DNA of 64,000 nt, taken from contig JAGBFR010000012.1 in NCBI GenBank assembly GCA_017936375.1, positions 19,186 to 83,185 of the forward strand, in the 5' to 3' direction. The notes beneath the pieces are model-generated. The model had not been told where the DNA came from. It ran no database searches and saw nothing but the letters and a program-made list of their open reading frames with translations. Positions 1 through 9,025 of this stretch are shown in pieces. The position numbers and the translations under genes were made by a program. This DNA is from Clostridia bacterium. GTDB lineage: Bacteria; Bacillota; Clostridia; Christensenellales; Aristaeellaceae. How positions within the stretch are numbered: position 1 is the stretch's first letter; every line of letters starts with the position of its first letter.

Positions 1-935
1 AGGGACAGCGGTTCCTTGCCCGCACCCCTGTCGCCCCAGTGCCGCCAGCCCTGGCGGTAGGTATAGCACTTGACCGCCGCGGAGGGGAAGGAGCCCTCGC
101 CGGCAATCGCCGGGTCGCCCTTTCTGATATTGTCCAGCGGCTCCAGCGCAGCGCTGTACACCGGCGCATCGGGCAGGGCATATTCCTGCGGCGCAGTCTC
201 CTGCGCCCTGTCGAAATAATGCCCGATCAGCCCGGCGACAAAGGCATGCCCCGCCGTGCCGGGGTGGGACTCATCCGGCGAGTAATCCTCCCACGTGAGC
301 GATCCGTCCTTGAAGGTGGGCGTGAGCGCATCGCCGACGGAGATCATGCCCAGATCGTAATGCGCGCCGATCTTCTGCATGTGCGCCTGCGCGGTGTAGC
401 CATTCTTGAGGATGGTGAACAGCAGGATCACCGCCGGCTCCGACTCGCTCTTAAGAAGCTTCCTCACGAGCGATTCATACGCCATGTGCGCGTCCGCATC
501 GCTCGCGTCGTTGACGGCAAATTCGACGAAGACGACGTCCGGCGCCTTAGCGATCACATCCGCCGCGCAGCGCATCACGCCCAGCAGCGACGGCGTGCCG
601 GAGATGCCGGCATTGACATAGACAAGCTGCTGCGCGTCGGGCATGTACTTGTCTGCAAAGATCTGCGCGGAGAGGGCCGCATAGCACTGCGTCTCCCTCA
701 TCTCGGCATACAGGCCCTCGGTGATCGAGCCGCCGATATAGGCGATCGTCACCTTTTCGCCCGCGCGCGCCTTGTCGATTGCCCGGTGCAGCCGCTGGGT
801 ATTGCCCGCGCTGACATACGAGCGCTCCGTCATCTCCCTGGTAAAGACGCCCTGCGCCGCCGCGCCGCCCGTGCAGCCCAGCAGCAGCGAGCCGGAAAGC
901 GCGAGTCCAAGCACGCGCCTGATCATTCTCCTCAT
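1..935 (-). CDS. SGNH/GDSL hydrolase lipoprotein, 3' end cut by window edge
   Basis: Read on the minus strand from an ATG preceded by GGAGGACAGGAGT. The first 20 residues form a lipoprotein signal: basic start, hydrophobic core and lipobox LLLGC, so the protein is probably anchored outside the membrane. The body carries SGNH hydrolase blocks: GGSITEG (nucleophile Ser), NAGISGT, FAVND and DESHPGTAGH (catalytic Asp/His). Such enzymes deacetylate or de-esterify polysaccharides or lipids; next to pectin/arabinan genes a carbohydrate esterase role is plausible but inferred. About 311 codons are visible and the frame stays open to position 1, beyond the His block, so a C-terminal domain of unknown size is missing. 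It is divergent from the epimerase gene. Confidence 0.85.
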   Translation of the reverse strand, partial: MRRMIRRVLGLALSGSLLLGCTGGAAAQGVFTREMTERSYVSAGNTQRLHRAIDKARAGEKVTIAYIGGSITEGLYAEMRETQCYAALSAQIFADKYMPDAQQLVYVNAGISGTPSLLGVMRCAADVIAKAPDVVFVEFAVNDASDADAHMAYESLVRKLLKSESEPAVILLFTILKNGYTAQAHMQKIGAHYDLGMISVGDALTPTFKDGSLTWEDYSPDESHPGTAGHAFVAGLIGHYFDRAQETAPQEYALPDAPVYSAALEPLDNIRKGDPAIAGEGSFPSAAVKCYTYRQGWRHWGDRGAGKEPLS

Positions 936-971
936 ACTCCTGTCCTCCGTGATTCACAGTCTGATACAGGT

Positions 972-1001
972 ATCATACCACGCCCGGGCCGCCTGGCGCA
1001 A
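972..1001 (-). promoter_or_regulatory. Predicted sigma-A promoter for the SGNH lipoprotein gene
   Basis: On the minus strand, TTGCGC and TATGAT are separated by 18 bp, with a TG extension before the -10. The start codon lies about 35 bases downstream of the -10. Prediction by eye only. Confidence 0.45.
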
Positions 1002-1068
1002 TGCATTTGACCGCCTGTCATCTTCCGCACAAATCTGCACCAAATATGATCCTTCGGCAAATGCCGTC

Positions 1069-1097
1069 TTGCCCCGGCACGCATCCTCCTCTATAAT
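1069..1097 (+). promoter_or_regulatory. Predicted sigma-A promoter for the epimerase gene
   Basis: TTGCCC and TATAAT are 17 bp apart, about 90 bases before the ATG at 1189. Between this and the divergent minus-strand promoter lies a GCATTTG/CAAATGC inverted pair (1003 and 1058) that could be regulatory. Confidence 0.5.
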
Positions 1098-1188
1098 AAG
1101 ATCAGCACAATTCCGGCCGACGCAACGACAACACCAGCACCGGACGAAGGGGTTTTTCCTCCGTCTGAGAGAAGGGAGAACGACCATT

Positions 1189-2211
1189 ATGAAAGCCCTG
1201 TTTATCGGCGGCACCGGCACCATCAGCATGGCCATCACCCGCCAGCTTGCATCCAATCCCGACTGGGAGCTCTACCTGCTCAACCGCGGCACCCGCGCGC
1301 AGGAGCTGCCCGAGAATGTCAAGACCATCACCGCGGACATCGGCGACGAGGCCGCCGCTGCGAAGGCGCTTAACGGCATGAGCTTTGACTGCGTGTGCGA
1401 CTTCATCGGCTTTGTCCCCGCGCAGCTGGAGCGCGACTATCGCCTCTTCGCAGGGAAGACGAAGCAGTTCATGTACATCTCCTCCGCCTCGGCGTATCAG
1501 AAGCCGCTGGCCAATTACCTGATCACCGAGAGCACGCCGCTGGCCAATCCCCACTGGGAATACTCCCGCAACAAGATCGCCTGCGAGGACTTCCTCATGC
1601 GCATGTACAGGGAGAACGGCTTCCCGGTGACGATCATCCGCCCGAGCCACACCTATGACGAGCGCAACGTTCCCCTCGGCGCGCACGGCGACAACGGCTC
1701 CTGGCAGGTCATTAAGCGCATCATGGAGGGCAAGCCCGTCATCATCCACGGCGACGGCACGACCCTGTGGACCGTGACGCACAACACCGACTTTGCCAAG
1801 GCCTTCATCGGCCTGATGGGCAATGTCCACGCCATCGGCGAGGCCTTCCACATCACCAGCGACGAGTCCGTCACATGGAATCAGATCTACGCCATCATCG
1901 CCGACGAGCTGGGCTGCGAGCTGAAGCCCTATTACGTCCCCTCCGATTTCCTGCATGCGGTCGGTAAGTACGACTTTGAGGGCGGGCTTATCGGCGACAA
2001 GGCGAATACCGTCGTCTTTGACAACAGCAAGGTCAAGCGCGCCGTGCCGGGCTTCACCTGCACCATCCGCGCGGATCAGGGCCTGCGCCGCTGCGTGCGC
2101 CATATGCTGGTCACGCCCGCGCTGCAGAAGGAAGACCCGGAGTTCGACGCCTTCACCGACAAGGTGATCGCCGCGATGGAAAACGCCAAGAAGGCGATCC
2201 TTGAAGGCTGA
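1189..2211 (+). CDS. NAD-dependent epimerase/dehydratase (extended SDR)
   Basis: 340 residues. The N-terminus has the Rossmann dinucleotide motif GGTGTIS (residues 7-13). SSASAYQ supplies the SDR serine and YSRNK the catalytic Tyr-x-x-x-Lys, in the order expected of extended SDRs. The C-terminal half is a substrate-binding domain (FHITSDESVTWNQIY resembles nucleotide-sugar epimerases). A sugar or sugar-nucleotide substrate is likely; the exact one cannot be read. The ATG at 1189 is chosen because GAAGGGAGAA lies 8 bases upstream. The beta-helix gene follows after 47 bases, so they are probably cotranscribed. Cytoplasmic, with no signal peptide. Confidence 0.85.
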   Translation: MKALFIGGTGTISMAITRQLASNPDWELYLLNRGTRAQELPENVKTITADIGDEAAAAKALNGMSFDCVCDFIGFVPAQLERDYRLFAGKTKQFMYISSASAYQKPLANYLITESTPLANPHWEYSRNKIACEDFLMRMYRENGFPVTIIRPSHTYDERNVPLGAHGDNGSWQVIKRIMEGKPVIIHGDGTTLWTVTHNTDFAKAFIGLMGNVHAIGEAFHITSDESVTWNQIYAIIADELGCELKPYYVPSDFLHAVGKYDFEGGLIGDKANTVVFDNSKVKRAVPGFTCTIRADQGLRRCVRHMLVTPALQKEDPEFDAFTDKVIAAMENAKKAILEG

Positions 2212-2258
2212 GCGATCCACTGCGATCAACGGATTATGAACATCATGGAGGAATGATC

Positions 2259-4232
2259 ATGATTTATTACGTCAATCAGGCCGCCCCGCGCGAGGGCGAC
2301 GGCACGAAGCAGCGCCCCTTCCGCCACATCAGCGAGGCCGCGAAGCTCGCCCTGCCGGGCGACGAGGTCCTCGTCTATCCGGGCGTATACCGCGAGTGCG
2401 TCAGCCCCGAGCACGGCGGCACCGAGGACGCGCGCATCACCTACCGCTCCGTGGAGCCGCTGGGCGCGGTCATCACCGGAGCGGAGATCGTCACCGGATG
2501 GCAGCGCCTTGACAACGGCCTGTGGACCGTGCGCATAAGCAACGGCGTCTTCGGCGACTTCAATCCCTATACCACCGAGGTCTACGGCGACTGGTACTTC
2601 GCCCCCTCCGTGCGCCACACCGGCTGCGTCTACCTCAATGACCGCGCGCTCTACGAGGCCGAGACCATGGAGGAGTGCATCGCGGGCGAGGTCTACAAGC
2701 CCTCCTGGGAGCCGGAGTACTCCGTCTACAAGTGGATCAGCGAGCAGGACGGCGACGAGACCGTCATCTACGCCAACTTCAAGGACGTCGACCCGAACAC
2801 GCAGAAGACCGAGATCAACGTCCGCCGCCGCTGCTTCTTCCCGGAGGAGACCGGCAGGGGCTACATCACCTTCAGCGGCTTCAAGGTCGAGAAGGCCGCG
2901 ACCACCTGGGCGCCGCCCGCCGCCTTCCAGGACGGCATGGTCGGCCCGCACTGGTCCAAGGGCTGGATCATCGAGGACTGCGACATCAGCAACAGCAAGT
3001 GCTGCGGCATCTCTCTGGGCAAGTACTATGACCCGGAGAATGACCACTACTTCACCACCCGCCACCTCAAGAGCCCGACGCAGATGGAGCGCGACGCCGT
3101 CTGCCGCGGCCAGTATCACGGCTGGGTGAAGGAGGAGGTCGGCTCCCACATCGTGCGCCGCTGCAATATCCATCACTGCGAGCAGACCGGCATCGTCGGC
3201 CGCATGGGCGCTGTGTTCTCCCTGATCGAGAATAACCACATCCACCACATCAACAACATGCAGGAGCTCGGCGGCGCGGAGATCTCCGGCATCAAGCTGC
3301 ATGCCGCCATCGACGTGACCATCCGCCGCAACCACATCCATCACTGCACGATGGGCATCTGGTGCGACTGGCAGGCGCAGGGCACCCGCCTCTCCCAGAA
3401 CCTGCTGCACCACAACGAGCGCCCGGAATACTGCGAATGGGCCGAGGGCGGCATGGAGAGCCAGGATATCTTCATCGAGGTCAGCCATGGCCCGACGCTG
3501 ATTGACAACAACATCATGCTCTCCCGCGTCAGCGTCCGCCTCGCCACGCAGGGCGCCGCGCTGGTGCATAACCTGATGACCGGCACATTCACCTTTGTCG
3601 GTGAAGGCACGGGCATGCGCTACACGCCCTATCACATCCGCCACAGGACGGAGGTCGCCGGCTTCATGACCTTCCTGCACGGCGACGACCGATTCTACAA
3701 CAACGTCTTCGTTCAGGGCAATCCGCTTGACTACCTTGTCCGTCAGGGCGAGCCGAGGGAAGAGGAGCGCGTCGTGGGTACGTGGCAGTTTGACGAGTAT
3801 CCGACCTATGACGAGTGGATCAAGTGGTTTGATCTGGACGTCAAGCGCCCGGATATGGGCAAGCTCGGCGAGTATCACGAGCGCCGCCATCTCCCCGTCT
3901 GGGCGGCGGGCAACGCCTACCTCGCCGGCGCGAAGGCATGGAAGCACGAGAGCGACAAGATGGAAAGCGAAGATAAGCCCGTCATCGAGCTCGTCGAGAA
4001 GGACGGCCAGTACTTCGTCAAGACCAATCTCTTCGATGTGCTGGGCGACTACGCCTCCGGCGTCGTCAACAGCGATATCCTCGGCTATGCCTTTGAGCCG
4101 GAGCAGCGCTTTGAATCCCCGGATGGATCCGCCATCATCTTTGACACCGACTACTTCGGCAATCACCGCGGCCTGCGCGCCGTGCCCGGCCCCTTTGCCT
4201 CGAAGGAATGCCTCGAGGCGGCGGTCTGGTAA
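2259..4232 (+). CDS. Right-handed parallel beta-helix (pectate-lyase-like) protein
   Basis: 657 residues. The N-terminus (YYVNQAAPREGDGTKQRPFR followed by repeated ISEA/LPGDEVLVYPGVY) is the typical start of DUF1565/parallel beta-helix proteins. The middle has recurring His/Asn-rich coils (NNHIHHI, RNHIHH, LLHHNE), the repeats of a pectate-lyase or polygalacturonase-like solenoid. No signal peptide is seen, so it probably acts on imported oligosaccharides. The ATG at 2259 is preferred over the one at 2253 because GGAGG ends 7 bases before it but only 1 base before the earlier ATG. Fold confident; activity (lyase, hydrolase or isomerase) not assigned. A strong terminator follows. Confidence 0.75.
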   Translation: MIYYVNQAAPREGDGTKQRPFRHISEAAKLALPGDEVLVYPGVYRECVSPEHGGTEDARITYRSVEPLGAVITGAEIVTGWQRLDNGLWTVRISNGVFGDFNPYTTEVYGDWYFAPSVRHTGCVYLNDRALYEAETMEECIAGEVYKPSWEPEYSVYKWISEQDGDETVIYANFKDVDPNTQKTEINVRRRCFFPEETGRGYITFSGFKVEKAATTWAPPAAFQDGMVGPHWSKGWIIEDCDISNSKCCGISLGKYYDPENDHYFTTRHLKSPTQMERDAVCRGQYHGWVKEEVGSHIVRRCNIHHCEQTGIVGRMGAVFSLIENNHIHHINNMQELGGAEISGIKLHAAIDVTIRRNHIHHCTMGIWCDWQAQGTRLSQNLLHHNERPEYCEWAEGGMESQDIFIEVSHGPTLIDNNIMLSRVSVRLATQGAALVHNLMTGTFTFVGEGTGMRYTPYHIRHRTEVAGFMTFLHGDDRFYNNVFVQGNPLDYLVRQGEPREEERVVGTWQFDEYPTYDEWIKWFDLDVKRPDMGKLGEYHERRHLPVWAAGNAYLAGAKAWKHESDKMESEDKPVIELVEKDGQYFVKTNLFDVLGDYASGVVNSDILGYAFEPEQRFESPDGSAIIFDTDYFGNHRGLRAVPGPFASKECLEAAVW

Positions 4233-4246
4233 ATCCTCACGCCTTC

Positions 4247-4277
4247 AGCGTCCCCTGAAAAGGGGACGCTTTTTTTC
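4247..4277 (+). terminator. Rho-independent terminator after the beta-helix gene
   Basis: AGCGTCCCCT/AGGGGACGCT stem with a GAAA loop followed by seven or more T. It separates the carbohydrate genes from nadE. Confidence 0.9.
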
Positions 4278-4294
4278 CACAATCTTGACGATCA

Positions 4295-4303
4295 TGTGGA
4301 TAA
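4295..4303 (-). other. Isolated perfect DnaA box
   Basis: TGTGGATAA, the complement of TTATCCACA, lies in the 167-bp gap upstream of nadE. It is single, so it is more likely a titration or regulatory site, or chance, than an origin. An imperfect GTTCGC/GCGAAC inverted repeat sits nearby (about 4338-4360). Confidence 0.4.
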
Positions 4304-4444
4304 CTCTTCCCGATTTCCTTCCACAAAAAGGGGAAGGAGTTCGCCGCATAAACAGCGAACAATATCCATGTACGGCCTATTTTAAGGCCCTTATCACAGA
4401 CGCCTGAAACAACATCAAATCAAGACATAAAGGATGGGTTCATC

Positions 4445-5224
4445 ATGCAGGCATACAGCTTCTGCGCAGAAACCGTGCGCGACAATCTGATCGCAGCCCT
4501 CAAAAAACTTGCGAAGGAACAGGGATTTACAAAGGTCGTCATCGGTATCTCCGGCGGCAAGGATTCCACCGTCGCGGCGGCGCTGTGCGCCCGCGCGCTG
4601 GGCAGGGAGAACGTCTACGGCGTAATGATGCCCGACGGCGTGCAGCGCGACATCAGCGACAGCGTCCGCGTGTGCGAGGCGCTGGGCATCAACAGCCGCA
4701 CGATCAATATCGGTCCCATCCACACCGCGCTGCGCGAGGCGACCGACCAGCTCGCCTGCACGGCGAAGGAGGGCGAATTCGCCATCCCCTATAACCGCGA
4801 GAGCGACGTAAACGTCGGCCCGCGCCTGCGCATGACCACCCTGCGCTACATCGCCCAGAGCCTCGGCGCGCGCCTCGTCGGCACGGGCAATCTGTCCGAA
4901 TTGACCGTGGGCTACTGCACCAAGGACGGCGATACCTCCTGCGACTTCTCGATGTTCGGCAAGATCACCAGCGTCGAGGTCGTCAAGGTGGGCCTTACGA
5001 TGGAGGAGCTGCCGCGCGATCTGGTCGAAAAGACCCCGACGGACGGCCTCTCCGGCAAGAGCGACGAGGAGCGCCTCGGCCTGACCTACAGCGATATCCA
5101 CAAGGTCATCCGCTTTGGCACCTGCGGCGACGCAGCGACGGACGAGAAGATCCTCAACAAGGAAAAGTGGAACATGCACAAGCGCCGCATGCCCACGATC
5201 CTCGATCCCTTCGCCGCAGAATAA
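4445..5224 (+). CDS. nadE: Ammonia-dependent NAD(+) synthetase
   Basis: 259 residues, the size of the short NH3-dependent enzyme; the N-terminal glutaminase domain of the long form is absent. It converts deamido-NAD, ATP and ammonia to NAD. The ATP-pyrophosphatase signature SGGKDS lies at about residues 36-41, and GTGNLSE and KTPTDGLSGKSDEE match NadE substrate and ATP loops. pncB starts 38 bases downstream, so the two NAD-salvage genes form an operon. The preceding terminator separates them from the beta-helix gene. Confidence 0.95.
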   Translation: MQAYSFCAETVRDNLIAALKKLAKEQGFTKVVIGISGGKDSTVAAALCARALGRENVYGVMMPDGVQRDISDSVRVCEALGINSRTINIGPIHTALREATDQLACTAKEGEFAIPYNRESDVNVGPRLRMTTLRYIAQSLGARLVGTGNLSELTVGYCTKDGDTSCDFSMFGKITSVEVVKVGLTMEELPRDLVEKTPTDGLSGKSDEERLGLTYSDIHKVIRFGTCGDAATDEKILNKEKWNMHKRRMPTILDPFAAE

Positions 5225-5262
5225 GCGCAGGCTCAAGCATCACCCTCAAGGAGGACATTCAA

Positions 5263-6459
5263 ATGAAACTCGATCCGATCATCGTCTCCCTGCTGGATAC
5301 GGACCTGTATAAATTCAACATGGATCAGGTCATCTTCCACAAGCACACGGACCTGTGCGGCGAATACTACTTCCGTTGCCGCAACGAGGACGTCGTCTTC
5401 ACCCGGGAGATGTTCGACGAAATCAACGCTCAGATCGATTACCTCTGCCGCCTCAAGTTCACGAAGGAGGAGCTTGACTACCTGCGCTCCATCCGCTTCA
5501 TCAAGCACGACTATGTGGAGTTCCTGCGCCTGTGGCGTCCCATCCGCGACTATGTGACGACCTCTCTCTCCGAGGATGGAAAGCTCTGCATCGTCGTCAG
5601 CGGCCCGCTCTTCTCCGCCATGCAGTTTGAAATCTATCTGCTGGAGATTGTCAATGAGGTCTACTTCCGTATGAAGTATGACTATGAAGCCCTTCGCGCC
5701 GCGGCGACCGAGCGCCTCAACGCCAAGATCGCGGACTTCAAGTCCGGCAAGTACACCTTCAAGTTCGCCGAATTCGGCTGCCGCCGCCGCCTCTCCCGCG
5801 AATGGCAGGACGTCGTCGTCCGCCGCCTCGTGCAGGAGACGGGCCACTGCATGGGCACCTCCAACGTGTCCCTCGCCATGAAATACGGCATCAAGCCCAT
5901 CGGCACCTATGCGCATGAATTCGTGCAGATGTATCAAGGCATCGACTCCATCCCGCTCGCCTATACCAACCACTACGCGTTGGAGGACTGGTACAACGAG
6001 TACAAGGGCGACAACGGCACCGCGCTGACGGATACCATCACCACCGACCTCTTCCTCATGGACTTCAACCGCTCGATGGTCAATAACTTCTCCGGTGTGC
6101 GCCACGACAGCGGCGATCCCTTCGAGTGGGGCGAAAAGATGATCGCGCACTACGAGCGTTACGGCGCGGACCCGCGCACCAAGCAGCTGCTCTTCTCCGA
6201 CAGCCTCGACTTTGACCGCGCGCAGGCACTCTACGATCACTTCCACGACCGGGCGAAGGTCACCTTCGGCATCGGCACCTACTGCTCCAACGACACCTGC
6301 GAAAAGCCGCTCAATATCGTCATCAAGCTTCAAACGGTCAACGGGCGCGCCGTCGCCAAGCTGTCCGACACCCCCGGCAAGGCCATGTGCCGCGACGAGG
6401 AATACCTCGAATACCTGCGCCGCTCGGTCAATTTCCGCCTCAAGCGCGAGCACGACTGA
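5263..6459 (+). CDS. pncB: Nicotinate phosphoribosyltransferase
   Basis: 398 residues, the usual length of PncB1-type enzymes. It makes nicotinate mononucleotide from nicotinate and PRPP, the first step of Preiss-Handler salvage. TDLYKFNM at the N-terminus and GVRHDSGDPFEW in the C-terminal half are diagnostic. The start at 5263 follows AAGGAGG with a 9-base gap; the longer frame upstream overlaps nadE and is discarded. It sits between nadE and an SGNH hydrolase gene 29 bases further on, probably in one transcript. Confidence 0.93.
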   Translation: MKLDPIIVSLLDTDLYKFNMDQVIFHKHTDLCGEYYFRCRNEDVVFTREMFDEINAQIDYLCRLKFTKEELDYLRSIRFIKHDYVEFLRLWRPIRDYVTTSLSEDGKLCIVVSGPLFSAMQFEIYLLEIVNEVYFRMKYDYEALRAAATERLNAKIADFKSGKYTFKFAEFGCRRRLSREWQDVVVRRLVQETGHCMGTSNVSLAMKYGIKPIGTYAHEFVQMYQGIDSIPLAYTNHYALEDWYNEYKGDNGTALTDTITTDLFLMDFNRSMVNNFSGVRHDSGDPFEWGEKMIAHYERYGADPRTKQLLFSDSLDFDRAQALYDHFHDRAKVTFGIGTYCSNDTCEKPLNIVIKLQTVNGRAVAKLSDTPGKAMCRDEEYLEYLRRSVNFRLKREHD

Positions 6460-6488
6460 GCACACGAACCAAAAAGGAGAATACGACC

Positions 6489-7151
6489 ATGAAGCTTCAG
6501 GGCATGACCATCAATTTCCTCGGCGACAGCATCACCGAGGGCTCCGGCGCAAGCTGCACCGAGAATCGATACACCGACGTCTTCGCGCGGACATACGGCG
6601 TGAAGGTCAATAACTACGGCATCGGCGGCACGCGCATCGCGCGGCAGGTGAAGCCCACTGTCCCCAGACACGATCAGGACTTCTGCATGCGCATGGAGGA
6701 AATGGACGAGAGCGCCGACGCGGTCGTCGTCTTCGGCGGCACCAATGACTTCGGCCACGGCGACGCACCCTTCGGCACGCCGCAGGACCGCGACCCCTCC
6801 ACCTTCTACGGCGCGTGCCATTACCTGATGCGCGGCCTTGTCGAGCGCTACTGCGGCAAGCCCGTGGTCATCCTCACTCCGCTGCACAGGCTCGGCGAGG
6901 ACAGCCCGGCCGGCGACGGCGGCGGACTGCGCAACCCCGAGAGCACGGAGGTGCTTGTCGACTACCGCCGGGTCATCATGGAGGTCGCGGCGTATTACTC
7001 CCTGCCGGTGCTCGACCTGTATGCCGTCAGCGGCATGCAGCCCGCCATCCCCGCCGTGCAGGAAAAGCTTATGCCCGACGGCCTGCATCCCAACGACGCG
7101 GGCCATGCGCTCCTTGCCGCCCGCATCGGCGGCTTCCTCTCCGCGCTGTAA
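6489..7151 (+). CDS. Cytoplasmic SGNH/GDSL hydrolase
   Basis: 220 residues with all SGNH blocks: GDSITEG (Ser nucleophile, near residue 13), GIGGT, GGTND and DGLHPND (Asp/His). No signal peptide. Family members remove acyl groups from sugars or phospholipids; among carbohydrate genes, deacetylation of an imported oligosaccharide is a reasonable inference. The start follows AAAAAGGAG. It probably ends the nadE-pncB transcript, since a strong terminator follows directly. Confidence 0.82.
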   Translation: MKLQGMTINFLGDSITEGSGASCTENRYTDVFARTYGVKVNNYGIGGTRIARQVKPTVPRHDQDFCMRMEEMDESADAVVVFGGTNDFGHGDAPFGTPQDRDPSTFYGACHYLMRGLVERYCGKPVVILTPLHRLGEDSPAGDGGGLRNPESTEVLVDYRRVIMEVAAYYSLPVLDLYAVSGMQPAIPAVQEKLMPDGLHPNDAGHALLAARIGGFLSAL

Positions 7152-7163
7152 TCTGATGCATGT

Positions 7164-7193
7164 AACCGCCTGTCTCAGGACAGGCGGTTTTTT
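7164..7193 (+). terminator. Rho-independent terminator after the SGNH hydrolase gene
   Basis: AACCGCCTGTC/GACAGGCGGTT stem with loop TCAG... and a run of six T. Confidence 0.9.
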
Positions 7194-7234
7194 ATTGATA
7201 CAGGATCCAGCTATTCATGTACCGGCGTCAACCT

Positions 7235-7391
7235 CCCGCATTCTCCATTCGTCAGCTCCGCTGACACCTTCCTCCCGGAGGAAGGCCTGAAAAATTGATG
7301 TCATGCACATCACCATTCTGTCTGCTCATGTATCTCATACGAACAGGCTCCCTCTGGGAGGGAGCTGGCTGCCGAAGGCAGACTGAGGGAG
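7235..7391 (+). repeat. 157-bp interspersed palindromic repeat, copy A
   Basis: It begins CCCGCATTCTCC, contains the palindrome CCTTCCTCCCGGAGGAAGG near the left end, then CTCCCTCTGGGAGGGAG, GCTGCCGAAGGCAG and ends CTGAGGGAG. The copy at 10800-10956 has the same length and the same ends but a diverged centre. No coding capacity. It fills most of the 396-bp gap before the GH43 gene. Resembles non-autonomous MITE/REP-like elements of Clostridia. Confidence 0.85.
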
Positions 7392-7547
7392 ACGACAGCC
7401 TCATGTTTTTGTATCCGCAAAAACGTCCTGCGAATCTGACAAAAAGTCATTGCAGGCAAGGCCCGTCTATGCGAAAATAGAATCAGCAAAACACGACGTT
7501 TCACCCGATCAAAACGCTCAATTACCGCATGAAAAGGAGTTGCCCAT

Positions 7548-8978
7548 ATGGCTTATATGACCGACCATCAGCTCGTCAATCCCTATCTGCCCTCCTGGGA
7601 ATTCATCCCCGACGGCGAGCCCTATGTCTTTGGCGACAGGGTGTATGTCTATGGTTCCCACGATCGATTCAACGGCTGGGTCTTCTGCCAGAACGACTAT
7701 GTCTGCTGGTCCGCGCCGGTTAACGATCTGTCCCAGTGGCGCTATGAGGGCGTCATCTACCGCAAGGAGCAGGACCCGCGCAATCCCGACGGGCATATGT
7801 GCCTCTACGCGCCGGACGTCACCGTCGGCCCGGACGGGCGCTATTACCTGTACTATGTGCTTGACAAGATCAGCATTGTCTCCGTCGCCGTGTGTGATAC
7901 GCCGGCGGGAAAATATGAATTCCTCGGCTATGTCCACGACAGGGACGGCGGCCTGCTCGGCGAGCGCCCCGGCGATGAGCCGCAGTTTGACCCCGGCCTT
8001 CTGACCGAGGGGGACAGAACGTATCTGTACACCGGCTTCTGCGCGGCGGGCGACACGAGCCGCCACGGCCCGATGTGCACCGTCCTCGGCCCGGATATGC
8101 TCACCATCGTCGAGGAGCCGGTCTTCCTCATGCCCAGCCAGCCCTATGCAGCGGGCAGCGGCTATGAAGGACACGAGTTCTTCGAGGCGCCCTCCATGCG
8201 CAAGCGCGGGGATACGTATTATTTCATCTACTCCTCCATCCCCTCCTGCGAGCTGTGCTACGCTGTCAGCGATAGGCCGAACGGCGGCTTCACCTATGGC
8301 GGCGTGATCGTCAGCAACAACGACGTGGGCATCGATACCTACAAGCCGGCCTCAAAGCCCATGGCCTACGGCGGCAACAACCATGGCAGCATGGTGGAGA
8401 TTTTAGGCCAGTGGTATATCTTCTATCACCGCCAGTCTAACGGCCACAACTTCTCCCGCCAGGGCTGCGTGGAAAAGATATATTTCACCGAGGACGGCGC
8501 GATCCCGCAGGCGGAGATTACGTCCTGCGGCGGCAGGGCTACCCCGCTTAAGGGCCGCGGCGAATACCCGACCTACATCGCCTGCCACCTGACGGCAAAG
8601 GAAGAGCGCGCCTACGTCGGCTATGATACCGCCTTCATGCCGCCGGAATTCCCGAAGATCACCAAGGAGGGCGGCGACGGCGACGAGACGCTCGGCTTCA
8701 TCTTCAACATGAAGGACGGCGCGACGGCGGGCTTTAAGTACTTTGACTGCCGCGGCGTGAAGGGCGTCTCCATCAAGACCCGCGCCTATGCCAACGGCCA
8801 TGTCGCCGTGAAGCTCGCCCACGACGGCGAGGCGCTCTGCCGCATCCCCGTGCGCGGCGCGAACATCTGGACCGAGAGCCGCGCGGATGTTTCGATCCCC
8901 GACGGCGTGCATGCGCTGTACTTCACCTTTGAGGGCACGGGCACGCTGTCCTTCGGCTTCTTCACGCTGGAAGTGTAA
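7548..8978 (+). CDS. Glycoside hydrolase family 43-like enzyme
   Basis: 476 residues. The N-terminal 300 or so residues look like a GH43 five-bladed propeller: NPYLPSWEFIPDGEPYVFGD (base-type Asp region), YAPDVTVGPDGRYYLYY (pKa-modulating Asp) and EGHEFFEAPSM (general-acid Glu). The C-terminal 150 residues form a beta-rich domain resembling a CBM6-type module. Substrates of this family are arabinofuranosides or xylosides. No signal peptide, so it is likely intracellular. The start at 7548 has AAAAGGAG 8 bases before it. The alpha-hydroxyacid oxidase gene follows after 47 bases. Confidence 0.85.
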   Translation: MAYMTDHQLVNPYLPSWEFIPDGEPYVFGDRVYVYGSHDRFNGWVFCQNDYVCWSAPVNDLSQWRYEGVIYRKEQDPRNPDGHMCLYAPDVTVGPDGRYYLYYVLDKISIVSVAVCDTPAGKYEFLGYVHDRDGGLLGERPGDEPQFDPGLLTEGDRTYLYTGFCAAGDTSRHGPMCTVLGPDMLTIVEEPVFLMPSQPYAAGSGYEGHEFFEAPSMRKRGDTYYFIYSSIPSCELCYAVSDRPNGGFTYGGVIVSNNDVGIDTYKPASKPMAYGGNNHGSMVEILGQWYIFYHRQSNGHNFSRQGCVEKIYFTEDGAIPQAEITSCGGRATPLKGRGEYPTYIACHLTAKEERAYVGYDTAFMPPEFPKITKEGGDGDETLGFIFNMKDGATAGFKYFDCRGVKGVSIKTRAYANGHVAVKLAHDGEALCRIPVRGANIWTESRADVSIPDGVHALYFTFEGTGTLSFGFFTLEV

Positions 8979-9025
8979 GCGATCCATAGCATCCAAAAGA
9001 CATTGACCAATGGAGGAAAATGCCT

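Noticed and set aside
2226-4166. Long open frame on the minus strand opposite the beta-helix gene
   Set aside because: Its sequence is low-complexity Val/Ala/Asp/Gly typical of antisense frames in GC-rich genes, and the plus-strand product has clear family features.
4295-4303. Replication origin near nadE
   Set aside because: Only one DnaA box is present, without a cluster, AT-rich unwinding region or replication genes.
7194-7547. CRISPR array or riboswitch before the GH43 gene
   Set aside because: The palindromes belong to a 157-bp element with one other full-length copy and a diverged partial one in the window; there are no regular short repeats with unique spacers and no conserved aptamer seen.
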